Part shown: one piece after another, positions 23,470 through 32,533 of the stretch | Position numbering within the stretch: the stretch's first letter is position 1 | Layout: each line of letters opens with the position of its first letter | NCBI RefSeq assembly: GCF_900177725.1 | Contig: NZ_FXAT01000009.1 | Location: 62,001-126,000, forward strand | Direction of reading: 5' to 3' | DNA from: Paraburkholderia susongensis | GTDB lineage: Bacteria; Pseudomonadota; Gammaproteobacteria; Burkholderiales; Burkholderiaceae | DNA length: 64,000 nucleotides | The notes under the pieces: generated by a model | What the model was told of the DNA's origin: nothing | Databases searched by the model: none | Seen by the model: only the letters and a program-made list of their open reading frames with translations | Position numbers and translations under genes: made by a program

Positions 23470-25008
23470 ATGTCTTCCGTCTCCACGCCGGCGAGCGCCG
23501 CCGCACCGCTCAACCGGCCGATGATCACGATCTCGATCATGCTAGCGACGCTGATCCAGACGCTCGACAGCACGATCGCCAACGTGGCGCTGCCGCATAT
23601 GCAAGGCACGCTGTCCGCGTCACAGGACGAGATCACGTGGGTGCTGACTTCCTACATCGTCGCCGCCGCGATCGCCACGCCGCTCACCGGCTGGCTGTCG
23701 GATCGCCTCAGCGTGAAGCGGCTGCTGCTGGTCGCAATCGGCGGCTTCACGGTGAGCTCGGCGTTATGCGGCCTGTCGGAAACGCTGACGCAGATCGTCG
23801 CGTCGCGTCTGCTGCAAGGCATTTTCGGCGCTTCGCTGGTGCCGCTCTCGCAATCGATCCTGCTCGACATCAACCCGCGCGAAAAACAAGGCCAGGCGAT
23901 GGCCGTGTGGGGCATGGGCGTGATGGTCGGGCCGATTCTCGGACCGACGCTCGGCGGCTGGCTCACCGATAGCTACAACTGGCGCTGGGTGTTTTTCATC
24001 AACGTGCCGATCGGCGCGTTCGCACTGTTCGGCGTCGCGACCTTCCTGCCGACGCGCGAGCCGAAGCACGACGTCAAGTTCGACGCGTTCGGCTTCATCA
24101 CGCTCGGCCTCGCGATCGGCGCATTGCAGGCGATGCTCGATCGCGGCGAGCAGCTCGACTGGTTTTCGTCGACCGAGATCGTGATCCAGGCGCTCGTCTC
24201 GGCAATCAGCTTCGCGTTCTTTCTCGTACACACGGCAACGATCGGCAAGGACTCGTTTTTCAAATACCAGTTGCTGAAGGACCCGAACTTCGCGACCGGC
24301 ACGTTCTTCATCTTCGTGATCGGCGCGGTCATGTACGCGACGCGCGCGCTGCTGCCGCCGATGCTGCAAAACCTGATGGGCTATCCGGTCGCGACCACGG
24401 GCCTCGTTACCGCGCCGAGCGGCGCGGGCACGATGATCGCGATGCTGATCGCCGGGCGGCTATTGAGGCGCGTCGACGCGCGGCTCCTGCTGCTCGCCGG
24501 CTTCCTGATTTCGGCGTTCGCGCTCTGGCAGATGATGCATTACACGATCGTGCTGTCGGCGTCGGATATCGTGTGGCCCGGCGTGATTCAGGGTTTCGGG
24601 CTCGGCCTCGTGTTCGTGCCGCTCTCGGCGCTGACCTTCTCGACGCTGTCGCCGGAACTGCGCGCGGACGGCACCGCGACCTACAGCCTGATGCGCAACA
24701 TCGGCAGCAGTATCGGCATTTCGATCGTGCAGACGCTGATGACGCGCAACACGCAAGTCTCGCACGCAGACCTCGCGGCGAACGTGACCGCGTTCAACCC
24801 GGCGATCCAGCCGATGCTCGACAGCGGCTCGAACTACGACATCGCGGCGCTCAATGCGTCGATCACGCAGCAGGCGTCGATGGTTGCGTATCTCAACGAC
24901 TTCAAGCTCATGTTCGTGGCGACGCTGCTGGTGATTCCGCTGCTGTTGCTGATCCGGCCCGCGCACAAGGCGCCGGATGCGTCGGTGGCGCATGCGGCGA
25001 TGGATTGA
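23470..25008 (+). CDS. DHA2-family multidrug efflux MFS transporter (EmrB/QacA type)
   Basis: The 512-residue transporter probably has 14 membrane segments. Motifs include LATLIQTLDSTIANVALPHMQG (motif D1), TGWLSDRLSVKRLLL (motif A) and GPILGPTLGGWLTDSYNWRWVFFINVPIG (motif C). It exports drugs or other toxic compounds in exchange for protons. I prefer the ATG at 23470: the ATG at 23437 lies at the centre of the operator palindrome and about at the predicted transcription start. No EmrA-like membrane fusion protein is adjacent. Confidence 0.9.
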   Translation: MSSVSTPASAAAPLNRPMITISIMLATLIQTLDSTIANVALPHMQGTLSASQDEITWVLTSYIVAAAIATPLTGWLSDRLSVKRLLLVAIGGFTVSSALCGLSETLTQIVASRLLQGIFGASLVPLSQSILLDINPREKQGQAMAVWGMGVMVGPILGPTLGGWLTDSYNWRWVFFINVPIGAFALFGVATFLPTREPKHDVKFDAFGFITLGLAIGALQAMLDRGEQLDWFSSTEIVIQALVSAISFAFFLVHTATIGKDSFFKYQLLKDPNFATGTFFIFVIGAVMYATRALLPPMLQNLMGYPVATTGLVTAPSGAGTMIAMLIAGRLLRRVDARLLLLAGFLISAFALWQMMHYTIVLSASDIVWPGVIQGFGLGLVFVPLSALTFSTLSPELRADGTATYSLMRNIGSSIGISIVQTLMTRNTQVSHADLAANVTAFNPAIQPMLDSGSNYDIAALNASITQQASMVAYLNDFKLMFVATLLVIPLLLLIRPAHKAPDASVAHAAMD

Positions 25009-25045
25009 ATTCCGGCCTCACCCCTCCTGCCTCATCCCTCCTGCC

Positions 25046-25783
25046 TCATCCTTCAATTCGCCCGCGCGTCACGCCGAGCAGTGACGCCATTGCCGCGCGG
25101 GCCGCCGCGGCATCGCGCGCGCGGATCGCCTCGAACACCGCGGTGTGCTCGGCGAGCGACGCATTGAACACGTCCGCGCGTTTCGCGTTGAGCCGCAGTT
25201 GCGCTTCGAGCGTGCGCTCGATCAGCGCGCCGAGCGGAATCAGCAACTCGTTGCTGCACGCGATCAACACGCCCATATGGAATTGCAGATCCGCGCGCAC
25301 CCACTCGTCGACGTTGCGCGCCGCCACCATTGACGCATGCGCGGCCGTGAGCGCGCGCAACGTCTCGTCGGTATAGGCAGCCGCCGCGAGGCTCGCCGCG
25401 TACGGCTCGATCATCTCGCGCATTTCCTGCAGCTTGAGTGCGAACGCCAACGGCTCGGCAACCCGCGAGTACCAGTCGAGCAGATCGGCATCGAGCAGAT
25501 TCCACGCCGGCTTCGGCCGCACGCGCGTGCCCACGCGCGGCCGCGACTCGATCAGCCCCTTCGACGTCAGCGTGCGCAGCGCCTCGCGCAGCACCGTGCG
25601 GCTCACGCCGAACGCCTCCATCAACTCCGCTTCGCGCGGCAGGATCGAATCGGGTGCGTAGTCGCCGCGCAGAATCGCGGTCGCGAGCAGTTGGGCGACT
25701 CGCCCGTGCAGGTCGTGCTGAATGGCTTTCTCCCGGCTGCTGGTGGTGTCGTGGCGCGGCGGCAGTTCTTTCGATCTCACCAC
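25046..25783 (-). CDS. dgoR: FadR-subfamily GntR regulator, probable DgoR
   Basis: The 245-residue protein has an N-terminal winged helix (LATAILRGDYAPDSILPREAELMEAFGVSRTVLREALRTLTSKGLIESRPRVGTRV) and a C-terminal FCD ligand domain with metal-site-type residues (EMIEPYAASLAA, DLQFHMGVLIACSN, EHTAVFEAIRARD). It is divergent from dgoD and lies beside a perfect palindrome, fitting a galactonate-responsive repressor. Two adjacent GTG codons (25783, 25780) could start translation. The name is inferred from the neighbour. Confidence 0.85.
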   Translation of the reverse strand: MVRSKELPPRHDTTSSREKAIQHDLHGRVAQLLATAILRGDYAPDSILPREAELMEAFGVSRTVLREALRTLTSKGLIESRPRVGTRVRPKPAWNLLDADLLDWYSRVAEPLAFALKLQEMREMIEPYAASLAAAAYTDETLRALTAAHASMVAARNVDEWVRADLQFHMGVLIACSNELLIPLGALIERTLEAQLRLNAKRADVFNASLAEHTAVFEAIRARDAAAARAAMASLLGVTRGRIEG

Positions 25784-25795
25784 TATGTGGCAAAT

Positions 25796-25813
25796 AGTAC
25801 TATTAATAGTACT
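25796..25813. promoter_or_regulatory. Perfect 18-bp palindrome, candidate DgoR operator
   Basis: AGTACTATTAATAGTACT is its own reverse complement. It lies 13 bases upstream of the GntR regulator start and about 150 bases upstream of dgoD, where a FadR-type regulator would be expected to bind. Confidence 0.75.
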
Positions 25814-25962
25814 TTAAAGCACTTTTGTTGTAGCATGGAATCCTCGAAATTTTTCGCATGGAACCCGAGCCAGTGCTGTGCACGGAACCGGAGCAGGGCT
25901 AAAGCGCCCGCTCCGGTTGACCGCCCAGGCGCTGACCCCGACCGACACAGGAGACGCACACC

Positions 25963-27111
25963 ATGAAAATCACCAAGCTCGAAACCTTCATCGTCCCGCC
26001 GCGCTGGTGCTTCCTGAAGATCGAGACCGACGAGGGCATCGTCGGCTGGGGCGAACCGGTAGTAGAGGGCCGCGCGCATACGGTGGCCGCGGCGGTCGAG
26101 GAGCTGTCCGACTATCTGATCGGCAAGGACCCGCTGCTGATCGAGGACCACTGGCAGGTGATGTACCGCGCGGGCTTCTATCGCGGCGGCCCGATCACGA
26201 TGAGCGCGATCGCCGGCGTCGACCAGGCGCTGTGGGACATCAAGGGCAAGCATCATGGCGTGCCCGTGCATGCGCTGCTCGGCGGCCAGGTGCGCGACCG
26301 GATCAAGGTCTACTCGTGGATCGGCGGCGACCGTCCGAGCGACGTCGCCAACAACGCGCGCGCGGTGGTCGAGCGCGGCTTCAAGGCCGTGAAGATGAAC
26401 GGCTCGGAAGAGCTGCAGATCATCGACACGTTCGACAAGGTGCAAGGCGTCATCAACAACGTCGCGGCGGTGCGCGAGGCGGTCGGGCCGAACATCGGCA
26501 TCGGCGTGGACTTCCACGGCCGCGTCCATAAGCCGATGGCGAAGGTGCTCGCCAAAGAACTCGATCCGTACAAGCTGCTCTTCATCGAGGAGCCGGTGCT
26601 CTCGGAGAATGCCGAGGCACTGCGCGACATCGTCAATCAGACCAACACGCCGATCGCGCTCGGCGAGCGCCTCTATTCGCGCTGGGACTTCAAGCACATT
26701 CTGTCGGGCGGCTACGTCGACATCATCCAGCCGGATGCGTCGCACGCGGGCGGCATCACCGAGTGCCGCAAGATCGCCTCGATGGCCGAAGCGTACGACG
26801 TCGCGCTCGCGCTGCATTGCCCGCTCGGCCCGATCGCGCTTGCCACCTGCCTGCAGATCGACGCGGTGAGCTACAACGCGTTCATCCAGGAACAGAGCCT
26901 CGGCATTCACTACAACCAGGGCAACGACCTGCTCGACTACATCAGGAATCCTGAGGTTTTCAAGTACGAAGACGGCTTCGTGTCGATTCCGCAGGGCCCC
27001 GGCCTCGGCATCGAGGTCAACGAAGAGAAGGTGCGCGAGATGGCGAAGGTCGGCCACCGCTGGCGCAATCCGGTGTGGCGTCACGCGGACGGCAGCGTCG
27101 CCGAGTGGTGA
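25963..27111 (+). CDS. dgoD: D-galactonate dehydratase
   Basis: The 382-residue enolase-superfamily enzyme dehydrates D-galactonate to 2-dehydro-3-deoxy-D-galactonate. The mandelate racemase-type barrel shows metal ligands in GVDFHGRVHKP and FIEEPVLSEN, Glu in IALGERLYSRWDF, and the catalytic His in ALHCPLGPIALATCLQ. The length and N-terminus MKITKLETFIVPPRWCFLKIETDEG are typical. A good GGAG-type site (ACAGGAGACGC) precedes the start. It is followed by an MFS transporter, forming a small galactonate module; the downstream kinase and aldolase (dgoK, dgoA) are not in this window. Confidence 0.93.
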   Translation: MKITKLETFIVPPRWCFLKIETDEGIVGWGEPVVEGRAHTVAAAVEELSDYLIGKDPLLIEDHWQVMYRAGFYRGGPITMSAIAGVDQALWDIKGKHHGVPVHALLGGQVRDRIKVYSWIGGDRPSDVANNARAVVERGFKAVKMNGSEELQIIDTFDKVQGVINNVAAVREAVGPNIGIGVDFHGRVHKPMAKVLAKELDPYKLLFIEEPVLSENAEALRDIVNQTNTPIALGERLYSRWDFKHILSGGYVDIIQPDASHAGGITECRKIASMAEAYDVALALHCPLGPIALATCLQIDAVSYNAFIQEQSLGIHYNQGNDLLDYIRNPEVFKYEDGFVSIPQGPGLGIEVNEEKVREMAKVGHRWRNPVWRHADGSVAEW

Positions 27112-27121
27112 GCGGATGAGG

Positions 27122-27149
27122 CGGAACGCTGCCGGCGGGCAGCGTTCCG
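27122..27149. terminator. Hairpin after dgoD
   Basis: The perfect 12-bp arms CGGAACGCTGCC and GGCAGCGTTCCG have a 4-base loop. There is no strong T run, so it may attenuate or stabilise the dgoD message rather than end all transcription. Confidence 0.55.
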
Positions 27150-27295
27150 GCTTCGGGCGCGGCCCGGAGTGCGCGGTTCCTGGCCTGCCCCCGGCGGCCG
27201 CTGTCGCGCGCCGCCTCTTTGTCGGCGCCCGCGTGCCTGCCCTTGCGTTTCACCTCTCCCCGCTCCGATAAAAAATCATCAAGAGGCTTCTCTCA

Positions 27296-28630
27296 GTGGA
27301 GACAACCTACTCCCACGGCCAGACGCAAGCGACCGGCAAACGCCACCGCCTGCTTGCGATGCTGTTCGTCACCGTGGTCATCACGTATCTCGACCGCAGC
27401 AATCTGTCGATCGCGGCAACTGCGATCGGGCAGGATCTGCAACTCGACCCCGCCCAGATGGGCCTCGTGTTCTCGGCCTTCGGCTGGTCGTACGCGCTGC
27501 TGCAGATTCCCGGCGGCATACTGGTGGACCGCACGCGCCCTCGCCTGCTGCTTGCGCTCATCATCGGGCTGTGGTCGCTCGCAACGCTGCTACAGGGCTT
27601 CGCCAGCGCGTTCGCGATGCTGCTGTCGCTGCGCGTGCTGCTCGGCGCGCTCGAAGCGCCCGCTTATCCGACGCTCAACCGCGTCGTCACCACCTGGTTT
27701 CCGGACAACGAGCGGGCCCGTGCGATCGCAAGCTACACGTCCGGCCAGTACGTCGGGCTCGCCTTCCTGACGCCCGCGCTCGTGCTCACGCAGGAACATT
27801 TCGGCTGGCAGGGCGTGTTCTTTCTGACGGGCGCGATCGGCCTCGGCTGGGCGCTGGTCTGGTACTCGCTGTACCGTGAGCCGTCCGAGGCCGCGGACGT
27901 CAACGCGGCCGAACTCGAAATCATCCGTGCGGGCGGCGGCCTGATCGAACTCGGCGAAGCGGGCAAAACGGACCAAGCGGACCAAGCGGGCCAAACGGGC
28001 TATAGGCAACGCACGCGCTACACCGCTGCCGACTGGCGCGCCGTGCTCGGCAACCGCAAACTCTGGGGCGTATATATCGGCCAGATCGCGGTGACCTCGA
28101 CGCTGTGGTTCTTCCTCACCTGGTTTCCCACCTACCTCGTCAAGTACCGGCACATGGACTTCCTGAAAGCCGGCTTCATGGCGGCCGTGCCGTTTCTCGC
28201 GGCATTCGTCGGCATTCTGGGCTCGGGCCTGCTGTCGGACTGGATGATCCGGCGCGGCGTGTCGGCCACCGTCGCGCGCAAGGTGCCGATCGTCACGGGC
28301 TTGCTGCTGTCGACGGCGATCGTCGGCGCGAACTATGTCGACACGCCCGCGATGGTGATCCTCTTCATGGCGATCGCGTTTTTCGGCAGCGGCTTTTCAT
28401 CGATCACGTGGGTGCTGGTGTCGTCGATGGCGAAAAAGGAGTTGCTCGGCCTGACCGGCGGCATGTTCAACCTGATGGGCAATCTGTCGTCGATCTGCGT
28501 GCCGGTGGTGATCGGCTTCATCGTCAAGAACAGCGATTTCAAGCCCGCGCTGATGTTCATGAGCGCGGTCGGCGTGGTCGGCGCGCTGTCGTATCTGTTC
28601 CTCGTGGGCAAGATCGAACGCATCCGCTGA
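27296..28630 (+). CDS. MFS transporter, anion:cation symporter type, probable galactonate uptake
   Basis: The 444-residue protein probably has 12 membrane segments. The motif ITYLDRSNLSIAATAIGQDLQLDPAQMGLVFSAFGWSYALLQIPGG is the usual start of the hexuronate/galactonate (ACS) subfamily, read in two pieces by eye. Start GTG at 27296 follows AAGAGG. The central cytoplasmic loop holds a small 9-bp DNA repeat (27969-27995) encoding TDQADQAGQ. Adjacent dgoD points to D-galactonate or a related sugar acid as substrate. Confidence 0.87.
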   Translation: METTYSHGQTQATGKRHRLLAMLFVTVVITYLDRSNLSIAATAIGQDLQLDPAQMGLVFSAFGWSYALLQIPGGILVDRTRPRLLLALIIGLWSLATLLQGFASAFAMLLSLRVLLGALEAPAYPTLNRVVTTWFPDNERARAIASYTSGQYVGLAFLTPALVLTQEHFGWQGVFFLTGAIGLGWALVWYSLYREPSEAADVNAAELEIIRAGGGLIELGEAGKTDQADQAGQTGYRQRTRYTAADWRAVLGNRKLWGVYIGQIAVTSTLWFFLTWFPTYLVKYRHMDFLKAGFMAAVPFLAAFVGILGSGLLSDWMIRRGVSATVARKVPIVTGLLLSTAIVGANYVDTPAMVILFMAIAFFGSGFSSITWVLVSSMAKKELLGLTGGMFNLMGNLSSICVPVVIGFIVKNSDFKPALMFMSAVGVVGALSYLFLVGKIERIR

Positions 28631-28659
28631 CGCGTTGCGCGCCATGGCACGTCACGGCG

Positions 28660-28689
28660 CCCGCGCGTTACGCCAACGCAACGCGCGGG
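28660..28689. terminator. Hairpin between convergent MFS and copD genes
   Basis: The 10-bp arms CCCGCGCGTT and AACGCGCGGG flank a 10-base loop. It lies between two convergent genes and could act on both strands. There is no T run. Confidence 0.5.
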
Positions 28690-28719
28690 TCCGGTTCGGC
28701 CGGAAAGAAGATCGCGCGC

Positions 28720-29649
28720 TCAGCCGAGCGCCGTGAACGCCGGCACGCTATGCGACAGCGCCGCCGCCACGACGAACACGCCGATCATCACGAGCGCTTC
28801 GAGATAGATCAGGTTGACGAACGTGTGCGCATCCATCGTCGACGCGGTGCGGCGCAGGCGCGGCAGCGCCAGCATCCTGTTCAGCCCGCCGAGCACGAGC
28901 GCGAGCGCGACCAGCATGAGCTTGAGCGTGAGCACATGCCCCCACGTGCTCGACAGGATCGCCTCGAACGAGCCGCCCGAACCGCGCACCGCATTGAAGA
29001 TGCCCGACAGCAGCACGAGCGCCACCGCGACGATCGATACATTCGACACCTGGGCCGCCGTGCGGATCAGCATGCCGCGCGCGGTCGACGCGCCGAGCGC
29101 CGGCAGGACCGCGAGCCCCGCGGCCATCGCGAGGCCGCCCCACACGCTCGTCGCGAGCACGTGCAGCGTTTGCATGCCGATCGCCGCCGACGCCACGCCG
29201 GCATCGGCCGCATGTCCGAGCGACGCCTTGCCCGCCGCGACCGCAAGCACCGCCAGCCACAGCAGCACATTGCGCAGCAGGCCCGTGCCGTGCGAGAGCG
29301 CCGTGCCGAGCAGCACCAGCGCGCCGCCGAACGCGACGCTCCAGCCATAGCCGACGTGCGTCTGCATAAGCACGGTCGGCACCACGGCGAACGCCGCGGG
29401 CAACGCGACGCCGCTCATCGACGCGCTCTGATACAGCAGCCAGCCGAGATCCGCGAGCACCAGCACGATGGTGGCCGTGAGCATCGAACGTTGCGCGCGC
29501 GTCCAGCCGGGGCGCGCCGGTGACACGCTCTGCCGCGCATCTTTGGCGAGCCACGCGGCAAGCAGCGCCGAACCGACGGCGAACGCAAACGAGACATTCA
29601 TGAGCGCGGCCATTGCGACCTGCCCGATCCACAGTCCGTCGAAGTTCAT
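28720..29649 (-). CDS. copD: CopD-family copper resistance membrane protein
   Basis: The 309-residue integral membrane protein has about eight hydrophobic segments. Family features include the N-terminal MNFDGLWIGQVAMAALMNVSFAFAVG, LHVLATSVWGGLAMAAGL with a conserved His, and the C-terminal THTFVNLIYLEALVMIGVFV-like end (here DAHTFVNLIYLE). It is thought to import copper with CopC. The ATG at 29649 overlaps the copC stop; an upstream extension lies in copC in another frame. Confidence 0.88.
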   Translation of the reverse strand: MNFDGLWIGQVAMAALMNVSFAFAVGSALLAAWLAKDARQSVSPARPGWTRAQRSMLTATIVLVLADLGWLLYQSASMSGVALPAAFAVVPTVLMQTHVGYGWSVAFGGALVLLGTALSHGTGLLRNVLLWLAVLAVAAGKASLGHAADAGVASAAIGMQTLHVLATSVWGGLAMAAGLAVLPALGASTARGMLIRTAAQVSNVSIVAVALVLLSGIFNAVRGSGGSFEAILSSTWGHVLTLKLMLVALALVLGGLNRMLALPRLRRTASTMDAHTFVNLIYLEALVMIGVFVVAAALSHSVPAFTALG

Positions 29650-30023
29650 TTGACGTTGAACGCGAAGTCGCCTTGAGTGCGATGGCCGTCCGTCGCCACC
29701 GCGATCCAGTGCACCGCATAGCGGCCAGTGCTCAACTGCGGGAGCGGCAGATGCATGACGCGCGCATCCCCTGCGTCGACCGCCGACGCCGCGGCCGCGG
29801 CGGGCTTGCCGCTCGCATCGGAGAGCGTGATCCGGCTGAAGGCCGGCTCGAGCGGTTCGGTGAAATGGATCGTCACGTCGGTGGGCGCGGCGACCTCGGC
29901 GTTCGCCGCCGGCACGCTCGAGGCCAGATGCGCGTGCGCGAATGCAGTGGACGACACCGCCAGCGCCAGCGCGCCGGACATCAACGCGCGCAGCGCCGGA
30001 AGGGAAAAATCGAATAGCTTCAT
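29646..30023 (-). CDS. copC: Periplasmic copper-binding protein CopC
   Basis: The 125-residue protein has a signal peptide ending STAFA and a mature start HAHLASSVPAANAEV, where the N-terminal His is a Cu(II) ligand. The CopC beta-barrel (VTIHFTEPLEPAFSRITL, YAVHWIAVATDGHRTQGDFAFNV) carries further His ligands. No Met-rich Cu(I) loop is visible, so it probably binds only Cu(II). The end overlaps copD by ATGA, giving a two-gene operon. Confidence 0.92.
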   Translation of the reverse strand: MKLFDFSLPALRALMSGALALAVSSTAFAHAHLASSVPAANAEVAAPTDVTIHFTEPLEPAFSRITLSDASGKPAAAAASAVDAGDARVMHLPLPQLSTGRYAVHWIAVATDGHRTQGDFAFNVK

Positions 30024-30363
30024 GTAGGGCCGATAGCTGATGAGATGAGAACAAACGGTGAGTGGCAAGCCGGGGCGCGCATCGGTCGGACGGCGGCCAG
30101 CGAGCCCGGAAGTGTACGCTTCGATGGCGCGCGCGGGCATCGGTTCAACGTGCTTCGCCGAATGCGATGCGCAGCAACACGCGGGATAACACACGCCGCG
30201 CGGCATACTGTCGCATGGCAGTCACACCAGAAACCGTCTCTAATGCGGCAAATAGTCACCATCACTCTTCGATGATAGAATGCTGCGTCGCCGCAGCGAC
30301 GGCTGTCCTTCACACCGAGCCGCCCGAAGTTCGGTCAGGTCCCCGATTCTGATGGAGTTACGC
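30024..30363. other. Divergent promoter region between copC and cytochrome genes
   Basis: This 340-base region has no gene. It must contain the copC promoter leftward and the cytochrome promoter rightward. A TAGAAT hexamer at 30276-30281 is a possible -10 element for the cytochrome genes, but its -35 is weak. Confidence 0.45.
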
Positions 30364-31083
30364 GTGTCTTCAAGACGCCTCTTCCGCCCGTTGCTTGCCC
30401 TTCTGCTGATCGGCTCCGCGGGTGTCTATAGCGCAGCGAAAGCGCAGACCCAACCGAAGGCCCCCGACACGATGGAAGCGCGCGTGCAAGGTTGCACGGC
30501 CTGCCACGGCTCGCATGGGCAAGGTACCGACAACGATTACTTCCCGCGTCTCGCGGGCAAGCCGGCGGACTATCTGTTCAATCAGTTGCAGAACTTCCGC
30601 GAAGGGCGCCGCAAGTACCCGCCCATGAATTACCTCGTCACGTATCTCTCCGACGACTACCTCCACAAGATCGCCACCTTCTTCTCGCAGCAGCGCCCGC
30701 CCTATCCGCCGCCAGCCAAGCCGACGGTGTCGGCCACCACGCTCACGCGCGGCCAGCAGATCGTGCTGCACGGCGACGAGTCGAAGCAGGTGCCCGCTTG
30801 CGTGGCCTGCCACGGCAAGGCGCTCACCGGCATGGAACCGGCAATCCCCGGTCTGGTCGGGCTGCACGCGGACTACATCAGTGCGCAGCTTGGCGCATGG
30901 CGCTCGGGCTCGCGTCACGCAATCGCCCCTGACTGCATGCACACGATCGCCACGCGCCTGACCGACGAAGACGTGAACGCCGTCGCGGCCTGGCTTTCCA
31001 CGCAACAGGCTCCTCAAAACCCCGTGCCGGCTCCGGCCCGCTCGTTGAAGACTCCGCTTGCCTGCGGCAGCGAACCGCAATAA
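30364..31083 (+). CDS. Dihaem cytochrome c (c4-like), exported
   Basis: The 239-residue protein has a signal peptide ending AAKAQTQ and two haem c sites: CTACH (with GQGTDNDYFPRLAGKP) and CVACH (with ALTGMEPAIPGLVGL). These are spaced as in cytochrome c4-type electron carriers. I prefer the GTG at 30364 because GGAG lies 6 bases upstream of it; the ATG at 30352 has no site. It precedes a trihaem cytochrome gene by 19 bases. It probably passes electrons from a periplasmic dehydrogenase to an oxidase. Confidence 0.87.
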   Translation: MSSRRLFRPLLALLLIGSAGVYSAAKAQTQPKAPDTMEARVQGCTACHGSHGQGTDNDYFPRLAGKPADYLFNQLQNFREGRRKYPPMNYLVTYLSDDYLHKIATFFSQQRPPYPPPAKPTVSATTLTRGQQIVLHGDESKQVPACVACHGKALTGMEPAIPGLVGLHADYISAQLGAWRSGSRHAIAPDCMHTIATRLTDEDVNAVAAWLSTQQAPQNPVPAPARSLKTPLACGSEPQ

Positions 31084-31102
31084 GGCCGGGAGAGACACTC
31101 AA

Positions 31103-32401
31103 ATGAAACGCAAGTCTTTGTTCGCCCTCTCGGCAGTCGTCGTGGCTGCGGCTGCCGCACTCGTTCCCGTCCTCTGGTCGGGCGGCGACAACCTGCATAG
31201 CGGCGCGGCCGTGGCGGCCACCCCCACCGACCAGGCCGAACTGATCAAGAAGGGCGAGTACCTCGCCCGCGCCGGCGACTGTATCGCCTGCCACACGGTG
31301 CGCGGCGGCAAGCAGTTCGCCGGCGGCCTGCCGATGGCCACGCCGTTCGGCACGATGTTCACGCCGAACATCACGCCGGACGACCAGTACGGCATCGGCA
31401 AGTGGACAGCAGACGACTTCTATCGCGCCATGCACACCGGCCGCTCGAAGGACGGCAGCCTGCTCTATCCGGGCTTCCCGTTCACGAGCTACACGAAGGT
31501 CACGCGCGCCGACTCGGACGCGATCTACGCGTTCCTGCGCTCGGTCCCGCCGGTCAACGTGCCAAGCCGTCCGCACGAACTGAAATTCCCGTTCAATCAG
31601 CGCAACATGCTGATCGGCTGGCGCACGCTGTTCTTCCGTGAAGGCGAGTTCAAGCCGGATCCGACCAAGTCGGTCGAGTGGAACCGCGGCGCGTATCTGG
31701 TCGAAGGTCTCGGCCATTGCGGCATGTGCCACACGTCGATCAACGCGATGGGCGGCCCGGTCAGCTCGGCGGCATTCGCGGGCGGTCTGATTCCGCTGCA
31801 GAACTGGTATGCGCCGTCGCTCACGTCGAACCGGGAAGCCGGCCTCGGCGACTGGGATCTCCAGGACATCGCCGACCTGCTCAAGACCGGCGTGTCAAGC
31901 CGCGGCGCGGTGTTCGGCCCGATGGCCGAAGTGGTGCACAACAGTCTGCAGTATCTGTCGGCTGAAGACATCAACGCGATGGCTACGTACCTGAAGACGA
32001 TTCCGCAGAAGAGCGAAGCACCGGAACCGCTGCAGCTCGAAACCTCGGAAAAGTTCGGTGGCGAACTGTTGAAGCAAGGTCAGAAGATCTACGCTGACAA
32101 CTGCGCGAAGTGCCATGAGGCAAACGGCCTCGGCATGCCACCGGCATTCCCGCCGCTCGCGAACAACCCGTCGATCCAGATGCCGTCGGCGGTCAACCCG
32201 ATCCGTATGGTGCTGAACGGCGGTTATCCGCCGAGCACGGAAGCGAACCCGCATCCGTACGGCATGCCGCCGTTTGCGCAGTCACTGTCGAATCAGGAAG
32301 TCGCAGCGGTCGTGACGTACATTCGTATGTCCTGGGGCAACCACGGTACCTCCGTGTCGCCGCAGCAAGTGTCCGATCTGCGTTCGGCGCCGCTCGACTA
32401 A
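31103..32401 (+). CDS. Trihaem cytochrome c subunit, alcohol/gluconate dehydrogenase type
   Basis: The 432-residue exported protein has three CXXCH sites: CIACH (near residue 56), CGMCH and CAKCH. The spacing is that of the membrane-associated cytochrome subunit of alcohol or gluconate dehydrogenases (GEYLARAGDCIACHT, RGAYLVEGLGHCGMCHT, GQKIYADNCAKCHEANGLGMPPAFPPLA). It would deliver electrons from such an enzyme to quinone. No catalytic dehydrogenase subunit lies nearby, so its partner is elsewhere or it works with the cytochrome encoded just upstream. Confidence 0.9.
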   Translation: MKRKSLFALSAVVVAAAAALVPVLWSGGDNLHSGAAVAATPTDQAELIKKGEYLARAGDCIACHTVRGGKQFAGGLPMATPFGTMFTPNITPDDQYGIGKWTADDFYRAMHTGRSKDGSLLYPGFPFTSYTKVTRADSDAIYAFLRSVPPVNVPSRPHELKFPFNQRNMLIGWRTLFFREGEFKPDPTKSVEWNRGAYLVEGLGHCGMCHTSINAMGGPVSSAAFAGGLIPLQNWYAPSLTSNREAGLGDWDLQDIADLLKTGVSSRGAVFGPMAEVVHNSLQYLSAEDINAMATYLKTIPQKSEAPEPLQLETSEKFGGELLKQGQKIYADNCAKCHEANGLGMPPAFPPLANNPSIQMPSAVNPIRMVLNGGYPPSTEANPHPYGMPPFAQSLSNQEVAAVVTYIRMSWGNHGTSVSPQQVSDLRSAPLD

Positions 32402-32420
32402 GCAGCGTTTGACGCACCCC

Positions 32421-32462
32421 GGGCGCGGCCTGCGAAATTCGCGGCCGCGCCCTTCGTTTTTT
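32421..32462 (+). terminator. Intrinsic terminator after cytochrome genes
   Basis: The 10-bp GC-rich stem GGGCGCGGCC/GGCCGCGCCC encloses an inner GCGAA/TTCGC stem and is followed by TTCGTTTTTT. It ends the two-gene cytochrome operon. Confidence 0.85.
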
Positions 32463-32533
32463 CAGGACCGGTATCATGTGGGGTTGTTTGTGTTTGTGGC
32501 CGCCCTCGTGAGACCGCGCAGGAGGAAAGAGTC

